Shown: positions 23,401-32,302 of the stretch, one piece after another
Layout: every line of letters starts with the position of its first letter
How positions within the stretch are numbered: the stretch's first letter is position 1
Assembly (NCBI RefSeq): GCF_910592395.1
Contig: NC_088314.1
Span: forward strand, 17,891,998 to 17,955,997
DNA length: 64,000 nucleotides
Source of the DNA: Lineus longissimus
Taxonomy: Eukaryota; Nemertea; Pilidiophora; Heteronemertea; Lineidae
Direction of reading: 5' to 3'
Translations under genes and position numbers: made by a program
The notes under the pieces: generated by a model
What the model was told of the DNA's origin: nothing
What the model saw: the letters and a program-made list of their open reading frames with translations, nothing else
Database searches by the model: none

Positions 23401-25739
23401 CTCGTGTGAATCAATGAAGCTTCCCCGACCCTCTGCTGCACGGTGGATAGGGTCGAGGTTACCTGGGCTAAATTGAGAGTAGCATCAGATGCTTTCTCCT
23501 TACCTGAGTTTTCATAGTTGTTGTAGAAACTGAACATAGCATCAACGCCGTAGGCGATCTGTGGCACGTGGTAACACTCGAAGAGTAGTTCGGACATTTC
23601 TGAAAAATAGAGACGAAAATATTACACATAAATTAGAGGAAAAATCTTACTTTGACCAAGTTTTGTTGGAAGAAGAAGACCACATTCTACATGTACAGCT
23701 TCTATAGAATGGTAAACTTTCTAAGGTGATATTATGCAGATGGTACCATCAACAACACATCTTCTATAGTCTATTCAACAAGAAAATGGCACTCTGAATT
23801 TTGGCAATTTTTGTAATAGTGAATAAACTGTGATATTTCATCTGATACTTCTGAAAAGTCCAGGGTATCGAAAAATCCCTGCTTTGCCTGAATTGGACAA
23901 AGCAGGATTAAGACGGAGCCATTTCAAACAAAAAAGCAACATTCCTAACTATTTTGGCTTTTTCGAATTTAATCTACCGCCGATTAAAAATAGGCACATT
24001 TGCCACTTTGAGCTTTGCGAACATGCCACGCTTTACATACAATATTCTCTTACGTTGCCGGCAGTAGTTGGGGTTCAGGGGCGGTTCCGTCAAGACCATC
24101 GGATGCTGGATACCACCTTCTGAATTGATGCCAAGCTTCTGGAAGATGTGGTCAAAGATTTGCTCCTGCACGTCGTATTGGGTAACCACGTTCTTGTCAA
24201 ACTGTGTCTTCAGTAGCCAACGGACGACTTCAATATTGTTGATGTCGTTCCCTATCTGGAGATCCGTTTCCTGAAAAAAAATATTTGTGACTAAGATTTT
24301 TTCATTTCCGAAAGTTAGGCCGAAAACAGTTAGTGCTATGTTTCTGGTTTCCGCCCGCATCAATTCCAACCCCCGTGCGTCAATATCTTTTCACCCGTTT
24401 GGTATTGTGGATATCGCCAAATTAGCTTACTAAAAGTACAGTGGAACCTCCCTTAGCGGACACCTCTCTATTAAGGACAACCTCTCTATTAAGGACACTA
24501 GTTTTGGTCCCAAAATGGTGGTTTCCATTCAATTTTGACCTCTCTAATCAGGACACCTCTCTATTAAGGACACCACTTGTCAGTCCCAAGGGTGTCTTTA
24601 ATAGAGAGGTTCTACTGTAATAGAATTCATCACAGAAAAAAAAAACCCGCATGACCACATCCATATTCAGTTCACCACGAAACCAGAAACATAACATTAA
24701 CTTTATTTGGCTTTAGACAACTCACCAACTGATTTCTGCTCAAAAGTCTGAACTCCAATTTCCTACAACCAAAAGAATGTATATCATGGTGACCGGGCCA
24801 CAGCCAATATTGAATCATCACAAAATTGCTTGATGCCATAACGATTGGTTATTGAGTTTTTGATTAATTTCAGCTCTCTGTAACCCCCCTCCCCCAATTT
24901 TTATTGCAGATTTGCATGATACCCAACCCCAGTTTTTCGGGTTTTCAAGTCAGAAATCCGCTTTTTGAGCAAAAGTGTCCCAACAAAGGTTAGAGGTATT
25001 GCCTACTTACTTTCTTGCCTCTCTGTCTTGCCACAACATTTTTGAAGATCATTCTCGGCTTTTCATCCGTCGCCCAACCAACCCTGCAGTGATATGACCC
25101 TGAAATAAGACATGTCATGTACAATGTATTTTAACAACTCGATTGGCCTTTTAGCAAATGAATATTCAACTTTTCAACGGTAAAAATTTGGAAAGGTTGA
25201 AATCACAATTTTTGTGTATTTTTATAGTTTGATATCAAGTGTGGTAGATGTTATCATCCGACTTCACATCTGACCCGGTCTAACCTGAACTTTTTTATCA
25301 GATGAGGTCCTCAATCACTCCAACCTCTGACCGACACCAATACATACAAATGGGGGGGGGGGGGAAGCCAATAGACAAACAAAGAGACCTGCCTTGGCTT
25401 TTTCAACCGTGGGGTTCGAACCAGGGACCCTCTTGTTCACTAGCCCAGAGTCCAAGCCACTAGAACACAGTGGCTCCATCTGGTGCAGTTATTGACGTCA
25501 TCAAGTTCTCCTAAAATTTGAAATAGCAGGCACAACTTGAAAAAGTCGGATACCAAATATTGAGTATTAAAGGAAATCCAAATTGGAGTGCCAGCTGAGT
25601 CATTGCCTCACGCAATATACATACCATTATCGATTACAAGTGGTGTGTGGGTTTCTTGTAGTGACGTCGGATAGTCATGCACTGGATCTGGTTGTATTTT
25701 TATTCCTCTGAACTTGAAGATATTGGGTCCAAGATCCAT
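14464..25739 (-). CDS. ACTR5: Actin-related protein 5 (INO80 complex subunit), 17 coding exons
   Basis: Actin-fold protein of the INO80 chromatin remodeller; in characterised animals and yeast it binds the INO80 ATPase with IES6 and couples ATP use to nucleosome sliding. Exons (minus strand): 25625-25739, 25011-25099, 24054-24270, 23504-23599, 22527-22720, 21578-21694, 21264-21362, 20516-20596, 19805-19936, 19223-19369, 17836-18028, 17301-17368, 16606-16700, 16082-16162, 15550-15667, 14905-15016, 14464-14627. Every junction is GT-AG and phase-consistent; total 2118 nt, 705 codons plus stop. Family landmarks: '[20 protein letters not shown]' at about 34-53, '[19 protein letters not shown]' from about 141, '[12 protein letters not shown]' at about 203, '[16 protein letters not shown]' at about 220, '[15 protein letters not shown]' from about 579, '[13 protein letters not shown]' from about 653. 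A charged coiled-coil insertion (about 277-555) splits the actin fold, as in ARP5 orthologues. Start chosen: first ATG, 2 nt after a likely acceptor 'ttttttattgcag', so a 5' UTR intron is probable. The first non-coding exon was not found. Confidence 0.93.
14710..14910 (-). repeat. Five tandem copies of a 46-bp exon-end/splice-donor segment
   Basis: The end of ACTR5 exon 16 plus its donor ('tcaacacagcaagtaagtac' on the minus strand) is repeated at exact 46-bp steps; donor hexamers occupy 14899-14904, 14853-14858, 14807-14812, 14761-14766 and 14715-14720. Only the first donor (14899-14904) keeps the frame into exon 17. Read-through past it meets a stop codon at the second donor ('agcaagtaa'). 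Confidence 0.9.
15343..15534. mobile_element. Foldback element, GTGACCC family (ACTR5 intron)
   Basis: Inverted ends 'gtgacccgccatggcaaaat' and 'attttgccgtggtgggtcac', flanked by 'atat' on both sides. Same family as 29828-30011 and 48487-48682. Too short to code for a transposase, so a MITE-like passive element. Confidence 0.8.
16191..16370. mobile_element. pogo/Tigger-like MITE, copy in ACTR5 intron
   Basis: Starts 'tacaatggaaccgctctta' and ends 'agagaggttctacttta', the inverted-end pattern of pogo-type elements (TA plus CAGTxGAACCTC). Related copies lie at 16370-16538, 24437-24619, 53291-53523, 54995-55161, 59752-59920 and 63630-63796. Confidence 0.7.
16370..16538. mobile_element. pogo/Tigger-like MITE, adjacent second copy
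   Basis: Begins 'acagcagaacctctcttag' directly after the previous copy and ends near 'gggtctacaata'. Together the two copies make up most of the 443-bp intron between the exons at 16082-16162 and 16606-16700. Confidence 0.65.
17163..17293. mobile_element. Short foldback MITE abutting an ACTR5 splice donor
   Basis: Arms 'gggtagaatggggtaattgt' and its reverse complement 'acaattaccccattctacc'. On the minus strand the donor gtaagt is at 17295-17300, so the element begins one or two bases after the donor hexamer of the exon 17301-17368. Confidence 0.8.
18255..18692. mobile_element. ~440-bp MITE with (CGATTA)-rich inverted ends (ACTR5 intron)
   Basis: Left end 'gagtttccgcatcgcttacg' followed by 'attacgattacg'; right end is the inverse, 'cgtaagcgatgcggaaactc' preceded by 'cgtaatcgtaatcg'. 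Arms are about 37 bp. The minus-strand ORF inside is not family-like and is left out. Confidence 0.8.
18971..19201. mobile_element. ~230-bp near-perfect palindromic element (ACTR5 intron)
   Basis: Two ~100-bp arms: 'ggcgcttgtcgcatctgaac' on one side and 'gttcagatgcgacaagcgcc' on the other; termini 'tatgtgacccgctc' and 'gagcgagtcacata'. Other copies at 47745-47973 and 48164-48324. Confidence 0.85.
19397..19632. mobile_element. MITE with 'ttaaaggggtacgc' ends (ACTR5 intron)
   Basis: Left end 'ttaaaggggtacgccattc', right end 'gcgtatacctttaa', an imperfect inverted pair. A related right end ('ggcgtacccctttaa') occurs alone near 51052. Confidence 0.5.
20035..20062. repeat. Perfect 28-bp palindrome (ACTR5 intron)
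   Basis: 'ttagccccatcgag' followed immediately by its exact reverse complement. It may be the end of an unrecognised element; a ~30-bp direct repeat around 'ttgataggtggaa/tgataggtggaa' occurs at about 20100 and 20368. Confidence 0.7.
20866..21251 (+). mobile_element. tRNA-derived SINE with (GAA)n tail, antisense in ACTR5 intron
   Basis: Pol III box A-like 'tggcctagtggtttacactg' and box B-like 'gggttcgtatgtc' in the first ~70 bp, then an unrelated body and a 'gaagaagaagaagaagaa' tail. The tail ends 7 bp before the donor of the exon 21264-21362 on the opposite strand. A related head occurs at 61110. Confidence 0.65.
21910..22244. mobile_element. ~330-bp interspersed repeat, copy in ACTR5 intron
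   Basis: Closely matches 63084-63438 in the kinase gene ('aaatttcaccatataatgtt', 'gtttacattcag', 'acggacgtatttccgcaaag'). Ends form a weak inverted pair around 'ttaaag(g/t)g'. No coding frame. Confidence 0.75.
22371..22504. mobile_element. ~134-bp foldback MITE near an ACTR5 donor
   Basis: Ends 'taccgtcacatggggtga' and 'tcaccccatgtgacggta' are exact inverses. It lies 16 bp from the donor of the exon 22527-22720. Confidence 0.8.
24437..24619. mobile_element. pogo/Tigger-like MITE (ACTR5 intron)
   Basis: Good full copy: 'tacagtggaacctcccttag' at one end and 'aatagagaggttctactgta' at the other, bounded by TA. Internal 'ctctattaaggacacc' motifs recur within the element. Confidence 0.8.
25395..25480 (-). 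mobile_element. tRNA-like SINE head, minus strand (ACTR5 intron 1)
   Basis: Read on the minus strand it shows box A-like 'gttctagtggcttgg' and a perfect box B 'ggttcgaacc'. The acceptor stem does not close, so it is a SINE or pseudo-tRNA, not a functional tRNA. Confidence 0.45.
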
Positions 25740-25753
25740 TGCTGCAATAAAAA

Positions 25754-26867
25754 AATGGCCAGGGCCATTGTGCTCACCTCATGTGGAGGAAAGATGGATA
25801 AAGAGCATGGTATTGTGTCATGTAGTGTTAGGTTTGATGTAGGTCCAAGCAATTACAATTTCCCCAAAATGGCCAATTTACAGTACATTCGACCTCTGTG
25901 ACCTTGAAAAGTAGGTCAAATCAAAGAAGACCCGGGTGACACATTGAATGGTTGTTAGAATTAGATGTACCTATGATATAAAATTGGTGCCAATCGGGCA
26001 AGTCATTACTAGGAATAATGGCATTTTGAAGAATTTAGGATTTGGCCCCCTCCCTGGAGGCCAAACGGCAAATCAGATCGGACCAAACTTCGGTACCTGA
26101 GATCACCTGACCAAGGGGTCCATGTGTACTTAATTTGTGATCAATAGTAATTGCAGTTAAGAAACGTGCCATAGTTACGGCCTGACGGCGAATTTATGCC
26201 ATTTGACCTCTGTGACCTTGACAAGAAGGTCAAATTAAAAACCTGTGTGACATATACTGTATGGTGGTTAGATGTACCCATGATATCAAATTGGTGGCAA
26301 TCGGGCAAGAAGTTAAGGAATAATCACATTTTTAAGGTTTTTGGATTTTGCCCCCTGGTGGTCAAGTGGTGAATCATATTGGACCAAACTTTGGTCCCTG
26401 AGATCACCTGACTAAGGGGTAAATGTGTACCAAATTTGGTATCAATAGTCATTGCAGTTTAGAAACGTGCCATCGTTACATCCTAACGGCCAATTTACAC
26501 CATTTGACCTCTGTGACCTTGAAAAGGAGGTCAAATCAAAAACCCGGAGGATATATGATGCACCTTTGCTAGAAGTACCTACCATATTTTTTTCAAAATT
26601 TCCCGACTACTATTAAGGGAGATATTGCATATTTTCACTTTTAACGTTTGGCCCCCTGGTGGCCAAACCATGAAACGAATCGGACCGAAACTTGGTCTCC
26701 AAGGTGTCATTACATAAGGGTACATGTGTACCAAGTTTCAACTCAATAGCTCTAACAGTTACGAAACGTGCCCTGCTAACGGACGACGGACGACGACGAC
26801 GACGACGACGGACGACGGACGCCACGGTATGGGATAAGCTCACCTCTGCTAAGAGGTGAGCTAAAAA
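25754..26867 (+). mobile_element. ~1.1-kb interspersed repeat, copy 1 (5' of ACTR5)
   Basis: Almost identical to 53812-54928. Both begin 'aatggccagggccattgtg' and end after the hairpin 'gctcacctctgctaagaggt' + 'gagctaaaaa'. Inside are two to three diverged ~300-bp sub-repeats ('tttgacctctgtgacc') and a (GACGAC)n stretch. A 3' hairpin followed by CTAA resembles a non-autonomous Helitron end, but the expected 5' TC is absent, so class is uncertain. The left edge is 15 bp upstream of the ACTR5 ATG. Confidence 0.75.
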
Positions 26868-28100
26868 TATGTGCTCGATGAAATTGGTTCCTAAATGGCT
26901 GTTCTTAAGCATCTTTAACATGTTTCTCTATAGGCCTACTTGGAACCAATCATTATATTGATCAGGCCCAAGGTCATTGAAATGCTATTGGAGGGACTAT
27001 TGTTAATGAAATTCATTAATGCGGGGCCCACTACATCAAGGCAAAATTCTTCCAAAGACTGGTGCTATATTGGGAAACTTGGTATCATTATGAGGTGTGT
27101 TCCTCAAGTCAAACTAATTATTTATGCAGGAAAGGATGAACAGCTCAAGCCGACACTAAAGAAGTTGGCCCGGAAGTGGCGACAGTACATTTTAGACGAT
27201 GGGAGATTGCCAATTGGCAAATCTGCCAATTGGCAAAGCGAGGATGCAATCATTCCCGATTCCACATGCACATGTGCCCAATATATTTGGTCACAGACAG
27301 TTAGACATCAGCAAAACAGTGGCGCCATCTTGCGGATGATGATGTAGCTAGCCCTCTCACAGGTGCAGGTGTGTGGCTTGTTTTGTACGTGCTCTTGGCT
27401 CTGTTTGGGTTTGTCTTTGTCGAAAATATCTATAGCTGGTTCGTGAAAATTTTTTTTGGCCACTTCCTTATCTGTATCACCTTTCCACAGTTAACTGTTC
27501 ACCATGACCTCCGATCCCGTGTGGTAGGCATAGGTAACAAGCTTATTCAAATAATGAACACATACTTAAGGTAATTCTAAATAGACGGTTTGCGAAAATA
27601 CTCCTCGAACATTAGGTAAATCCCCTTTTCACAGGCATGTTCTGTTCACCAGGACAACAACTTAGAAAGTAATAATAAAAAAAGTTATTTGAGCACTTTA
27701 GTGACTAGGAGCTGGTCATATTTTCCAATGTTCACTATATTTTGAATGATTTGAATGATCATTTGAGAAGAAATGACCTTTAAGTCACGGTAAACTCCAG
27801 TTGCCTGTGAAAAGTTCAAAACAAAATGGCCGAAAGAATTTTCGCAAACCATAACCAAGCCATAATTGTGAAAACAAAGCACCGTAAAGTAGAAGATTAC
27901 AATTTAGTAAATTCTCAACACTCCTATGAACCATTTATTTACCTTGATCCGACACAGTTGCACAGTAGACGAATAAATTTGACGAAAAAGACAGAAAAAT
28001 TGGAAAAATTAACCGGTTTCAAAAAATCATGGGCGCTGACATCTTTTTTTATTTCTCGATAACCACGTTGTGTTTAATTCCACATCAGCCGTGGCTGTGC
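26868..28100. other. Intergenic, no supported gene
   Basis: Two frames of 67 and 135 codons occur but start at non-ATG or weak positions, match no family I know and lack splice logic. A weak inverted pair ('ggtttgcgaaaat' at 27580 and 'attttcgcaaacc' at 27836) may mark an old element. Confidence 0.5.
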
Positions 28101-28107
28101 CCTCCGA

Positions 28108-28640
28108 TCTTCTTATTCTTCTTCTTCTTCTTCCAATACTGGGTTTCAGTCTAAGCAGACCATTAGTCCCAGGCGCATGTTGAACAGATAAAAGCTTGGT
28201 TGGTGGATGGTAAAAGTTGATAAAATGTAAGGTCGTGCAAGGTAAAATAGTTAAAATCAGCGCTGGTCTAAGTGGTGAGCATCTTCCTGAAGGCGTCGGT
28301 GTTCTCGGCCGTCACTGTGGCTTCAGGTAGGCTGTTCCAGTCGACGGTCGTACGCGGGAAGAAGGAATTTCTTTGGGCCTCGGTGGTGGTGTGGTCCTGC
28401 CTGAAGGATCTTGAGTTGCCAGTGTCTGGTCCTTCTGGTTGTCGCGATGAGGTGGTGTTCAACGACGACCTGCAGCTGGAGGATTTTGAAGAAGAGCAGG
28501 AGCCTGGCTTGGCGTCTTCGTTCCGCAAGGATGGGCCGATGTCCATGGCAATCCCCGGCCGAAGAAACACTCGGAGACTGTCTTCAAAAAGAGCCCGGTC
28601 AAATGAGGTTTCATTTTTTCCACCACAATATATAGGGCTT
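28108..28640 (-). mobile_element. 5'-truncated LINE, reverse transcriptase C-terminus and (GAA)n tail
   Basis: Minus-strand frame 28268-28570 ends with 'RNSFFPRTTVDWNSLPEATV' followed by 'FRKML', the conserved tail after the reverse transcriptase domain of CR1/L2-like non-LTR elements. Downstream on the minus strand is ~150 bp of 3' UTR and a 'gaagaagaagaagaa' tail at about 28115-28133. Most of the element is missing, so it is dead. Confidence 0.75.
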
Positions 28641-28664
28641 GGACCTAGCGGTCAGGAGCGTTAG

Positions 28665-28916
28665 ACAGCGGTAGCGCAGTGGAAGAGAGTCGGCCTCATG
28701 ATCAGGAGGTCGTGGGTTCGACTCCCGGCCGAGTCACTGCTCAGTTCCCCTACTGGTCGAGTTCTAGTGAGCGTCTTGTGGTTGCTCCTTGAAACCCCTG
28801 ATTGATTTCTGTGGAGACCGGGGTTATAATATGATATCCCAAAGCGCTTTGAGCGAGAACTATAGTGTCACGAAATTGCGCTGTATAAAAAACTCATTAT
28901 TATTATTATTATTAGA
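28665..28916 (+). mobile_element. tRNA-Met-like SINE with (ATT)n tail
   Basis: Box A 'gtagcgcagtggaagagag', anticodon-like 'ctcatgatc' (CAT) and box B 'gggttcgactcccg' in tRNA order, then a body with 'ccaaagcgctttgagcg' and 'ttgcgctgtataaa' and a tail 'attattattattatt'. The acceptor stem does not pair, so not a functional tRNA. The tail type is common in invertebrate SINEs. Confidence 0.8.
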
Positions 28917-29827
28917 CTCCAAAGGCAGTCCATTTCGTCACCTGCCTCATAGGGTTAGGGACGAGGCCGGTCCACTGCGTCCGGGGTGTAACAAGTGCAT
29001 GATGTGGTCTCAAGATCTGACCATCCCCGGTACGGGGTATAAGCTTAATAGTACATTGTTTTCCGTTTTGTACATAACAAAATAAAACTTCCTTGGTAAG
29101 CCCACCCTCGTTTTCGTAAATCCCCCTCTCGGGGGTGCACCGTAAAAACGTTACTCTCCGACGAAATAACTAAAGCATCTTGAGTGTCAGCTTTTTTTCA
29201 CCGCTCAACATGAAAATCGTGCTGCAAGATCGAGAGCACAGTAACCGCTGCATGGAACATGCGAGGATGACGAAAACGGGGAAAGTGTGCCACCCCCTAA
29301 ATCGGCCCGCACTTGGTAAGGAATGGGTTAAAACCTGCATTTCTTTCGGAGAGTACCACTCGTGCCGGAATGTTGCAAGATTTCAACAATGTGTACAACA
29401 ACGATCCACCCAAAACTATCAAATATAGAAAGGGCCGTCACAAAAAGCCTCAAGGCCCCTGTACTGTTGACACAGTTAACAAACAGGCACTACCTGGCCC
29501 TTATAGCAAACACCCCAACGAACCATGTTCGACCCTCAAACACAATATGCATTCGGTATATCACCCACCCTTATTTGCTTTGTCCACGTAATTTTTAAGT
29601 CCCGTTTCAAAGCCAATCGTCCACAAAAGGAGGTAATTCTTTAGCGAAAATAGAACTGGACAATAAGTAGGAAAACCGACACGCCTTGGCACAGAAGGAA
29701 GACGGCCGCTCCACTGAGAGGACCTTCGTAGGATTTTGTTTCGATTTCACCTTTCCTCTGCCCATCTTAGAGGAAAAACAAGGATCTTACCTGGACATAA
29801 AACAAGGTAGGTTTATACACGATCATT

Positions 29828-30011
29828 GTGACCCGCCATGGCAAAATGAGTCGCATGTCGCTCCGAGCTTGACAGGTTGAGACGGACTGGTTGTTCATTT
29901 CACTATTGTCAGCCTTTTATGAAATCTGAGTATATCAATTTCTTCTATTATGTCCCTGTTTTAGGCTCATATTCTGTGCGACATGCGACTCATTTTGCCG
30001 TGGTGGGTCAC
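29828..30011. mobile_element. Foldback element, GTGACCC family, present only in copy A
   Basis: Ends 'gtgacccgccatggcaaaat' and 'attttgccgtggtgggtcac', flanked by 'att'. At the matching place in copy B (about 37920-37930, 'gaccaatattggccgg') it is absent, so it inserted after the duplication or was lost from B. Confidence 0.85.
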
Positions 30012-30444
30012 ATTACCCGGAGTTAATAGGGTTCACGCTGTCACTTGTCATGATTCACTTGTCACTGAGTTAACTGAATTGAAAACACGACGTGAAGATG
30101 AAAAGTGACATGGTGAATCGTATGTAGCCCGCTCTTTGGAAATGACTTGTTTTTTCTTATCTTCATGTCACGCCTGAGAAGAGAACAGACACGTTACATG
30201 TGAAAACTCAAGACTCGCTGATCTTCTCGGCATGACCGTTCCCAGCACAATGCGCATTGAACAGGCCAAGGCCTATCCACTGACAGGCTCAAGGGCCTCT
30301 CTGCCTGTCATTCTGAACCCTTGTTGTGAAATCGACACAAACAACGCCAAGGGCAAGACATAATATCATGACCATCAGATAGACAACTTTAGTTTCGTCC
30401 CCCTATGGGCTATCTCGATTGAACAATGTAATTGCATCGAACGA

Positions 30445-30500
30445 CAAAAGGCATTATATATATGGGGGCTTGGCTCGCATATTCCAAAACGGTGTTAGAT
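30445..30500 (+). promoter_or_regulatory. Candidate TATA promoter upstream of secreted-protein gene A
   Basis: 'ttatatatatgggg' at about 30455 followed ~30 bp later by a possible start region. It lies in a ~310-bp segment missing from copy B, so it cannot be the shared promoter of both genes and may be chance AT-rich sequence. Confidence 0.25.
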
Positions 30501-30639
30501 CAGTGAGTCTAGAGTATCATCGCAGCCTTGCCCGGGCATTTACTTGTTTGGAATATTAAAATTTAAAATGATAATAGCGATAGGACTTTTTGCCAAAGTT
30601 ACTGCTTGCACCGATGGTGCATGCTTTTAAAATGAATCA

Positions 30640-30910
30640 GTGAATATAACTATTTAATACTTAACTCTGGTATTGGCAAAGCATTCTGAAAATTAACGTC
30701 ATTTGCGTCCTCAATTTCACGGAAAAGTCTGATGCGCTGAGTGTCATAAGCAGGGCATAAACATAGAAAATGTTCCTCATTCTCTACACTATTAGAATTA
30801 CATTTATGGCAGATTCTATTCTCGAGTAAGATGCCCCTATAACGCCCTATCTCAATATCAATAGGAAAGACCCATTTCGTAACCGAGTTAATACTAACCG
30901 CTGTGCCCTA
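30640..30910 (-). mobile_element. LINE remnant, zinc-knuckle-like C-terminal piece
   Basis: Minus-strand reading gives 'DIEIGRYRGILLENRICHKC' then 'NEEHFLCLCPAYDTQRIRLF', the pattern seen C-terminal to the reverse transcriptase in many invertebrate non-LTR elements (CxxC, then H and C). Upstream in frame is a stop, so it is a fragment. No match in copy B. Confidence 0.65.
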
Positions 30911-32302
30911 CTCTTTGACGAACCACTAAAGATACATATACTTCTAGTTAAACATAACTCTTCCCAGTTTAAACTACATGTAGTCAGTTGTAACATGAAG
31001 CTTTTGCTTCATGGTTGTAAGAAGGCTTACTTTTATGCCAATGCCTCTGCAAACGCCCCTTGTAGCTGTTTGAAACATACGGCACCCCGTTCTCTTGACT
31101 CTGACCACCTCCTTGTCCTTCCATGTCCTCTTCTTCTTGCTCTGTTCACGAACACGGCCATCGCAAATTGGACTCCCGGGGCAGTCCATTGCGTCATTCT
31201 AATGGGATTACATTAGGTGAGGGACGATGGACCCATTGTTAGCCCTCTAATTCAGACTGTGACCCACTCCCTGTCCCTTGCCGTGGCCAAATCCAAAAAG
31301 GGGTTTACTTTAAATTCGCGACAACATTTTGGGAGGAGAGTGAAAATGCTCTGATTGATATAAGTAAGGTGCTTACTTCACATAAAAGAAAAGTTCCCGT
31401 AAAAATAGTTGCTCCTAAACCAAACATATTGACATCAGTAACTAAAACATCATTTCAATTGCTCCTAACTGATGAAAATATTTTAGTTTGCGAGTTGTCT
31501 CGTACAGGTGGCGAGACTAAGCAGGTTTAGCAACTATTTAGGGGGGACTTTATGTAATCAACCATGAATAGAGCAATTCTATTTTGTCCCCGAAATGCTG
31601 TCTGGAAGGACATCGGTTTGGATCGGCCCGCGGCCTCTTTCCATTGCTTAGTTTGCGAAGTTTGACACAGCCGTATTTATTAACACTGATCAAATATGTT
31701 TGATCATGTCAACATCATTAGCTAAAGTAAACTCGAAATCGTAAATAATTTGGGACATTTTCGGCCAGGACAACAATCTTGTTTGAGTGGTTAGTTTGCC
31801 AAGATTTTTCGTCGCTAGGCGTAATGGTAACCATTTACATGACACGGCATGACGCAGATGACATTAATATTGTATTGCCATGTTCCAGCCAAAACGTAGA
31901 AGTGTCTTGTCATGCAAGGCTTCTTTTAGATAAATTTGGCCTACTATTGGCGTCCTTTAATAATAAAGCTATTGTAAACTGTTAAAATGTCAATTATGTA
32001 AACAAAGTTGATAGGAAACAGCTAGGTAGGCAAACCATTGCAGTCGAATCCACTTCCCCTCGCACACGTTAATACAGAAGCCAGGTCGTTAATGCCGAGT
32101 GTTCACCTATTCAGGATGGCTGTGGACAGCATTCAAGCACCATGTCTCTGCCAGATAGCATAACCCAGCTGGTCTCCAGAAGTCCCGAATCAGAAAAGTA
32201 GAGAGACCTATTTCCCCTCGAATGTCCGCAAAAGGATAATCATTTTAAGACTTACTGTCTTTATTTTTCAGCTACCAATTGCAAGACAATTAAACTAAGA
32301 AG

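Noticed and set aside
24721-24780. Extra ACTR5 exon ('gaaattggagttcagac' between tag and gtgagt)
   Set aside because: Acceptor and donor look fair, but its phase would break the frame into the exon at 24054-24270, and the protein aligns well without it.
26940-27574. ORFs of 135 and 67 codons upstream of ACTR5
   Set aside because: The longer one begins at TTG, neither resembles a known family, and no exon chain can be built.
28672-28745. Functional tRNA-Met gene
   Set aside because: Boxes and CAT anticodon fit, but the 5' and 3' acceptor arms do not pair and a SINE body with (ATT)n tail follows.
30974-31189. 71-codon minus ORF in copy A and partial version in copy B
   Set aside because: Frame not kept between the duplicates (copy B is interrupted by the 5S-like insertion) and no recognisable motif.
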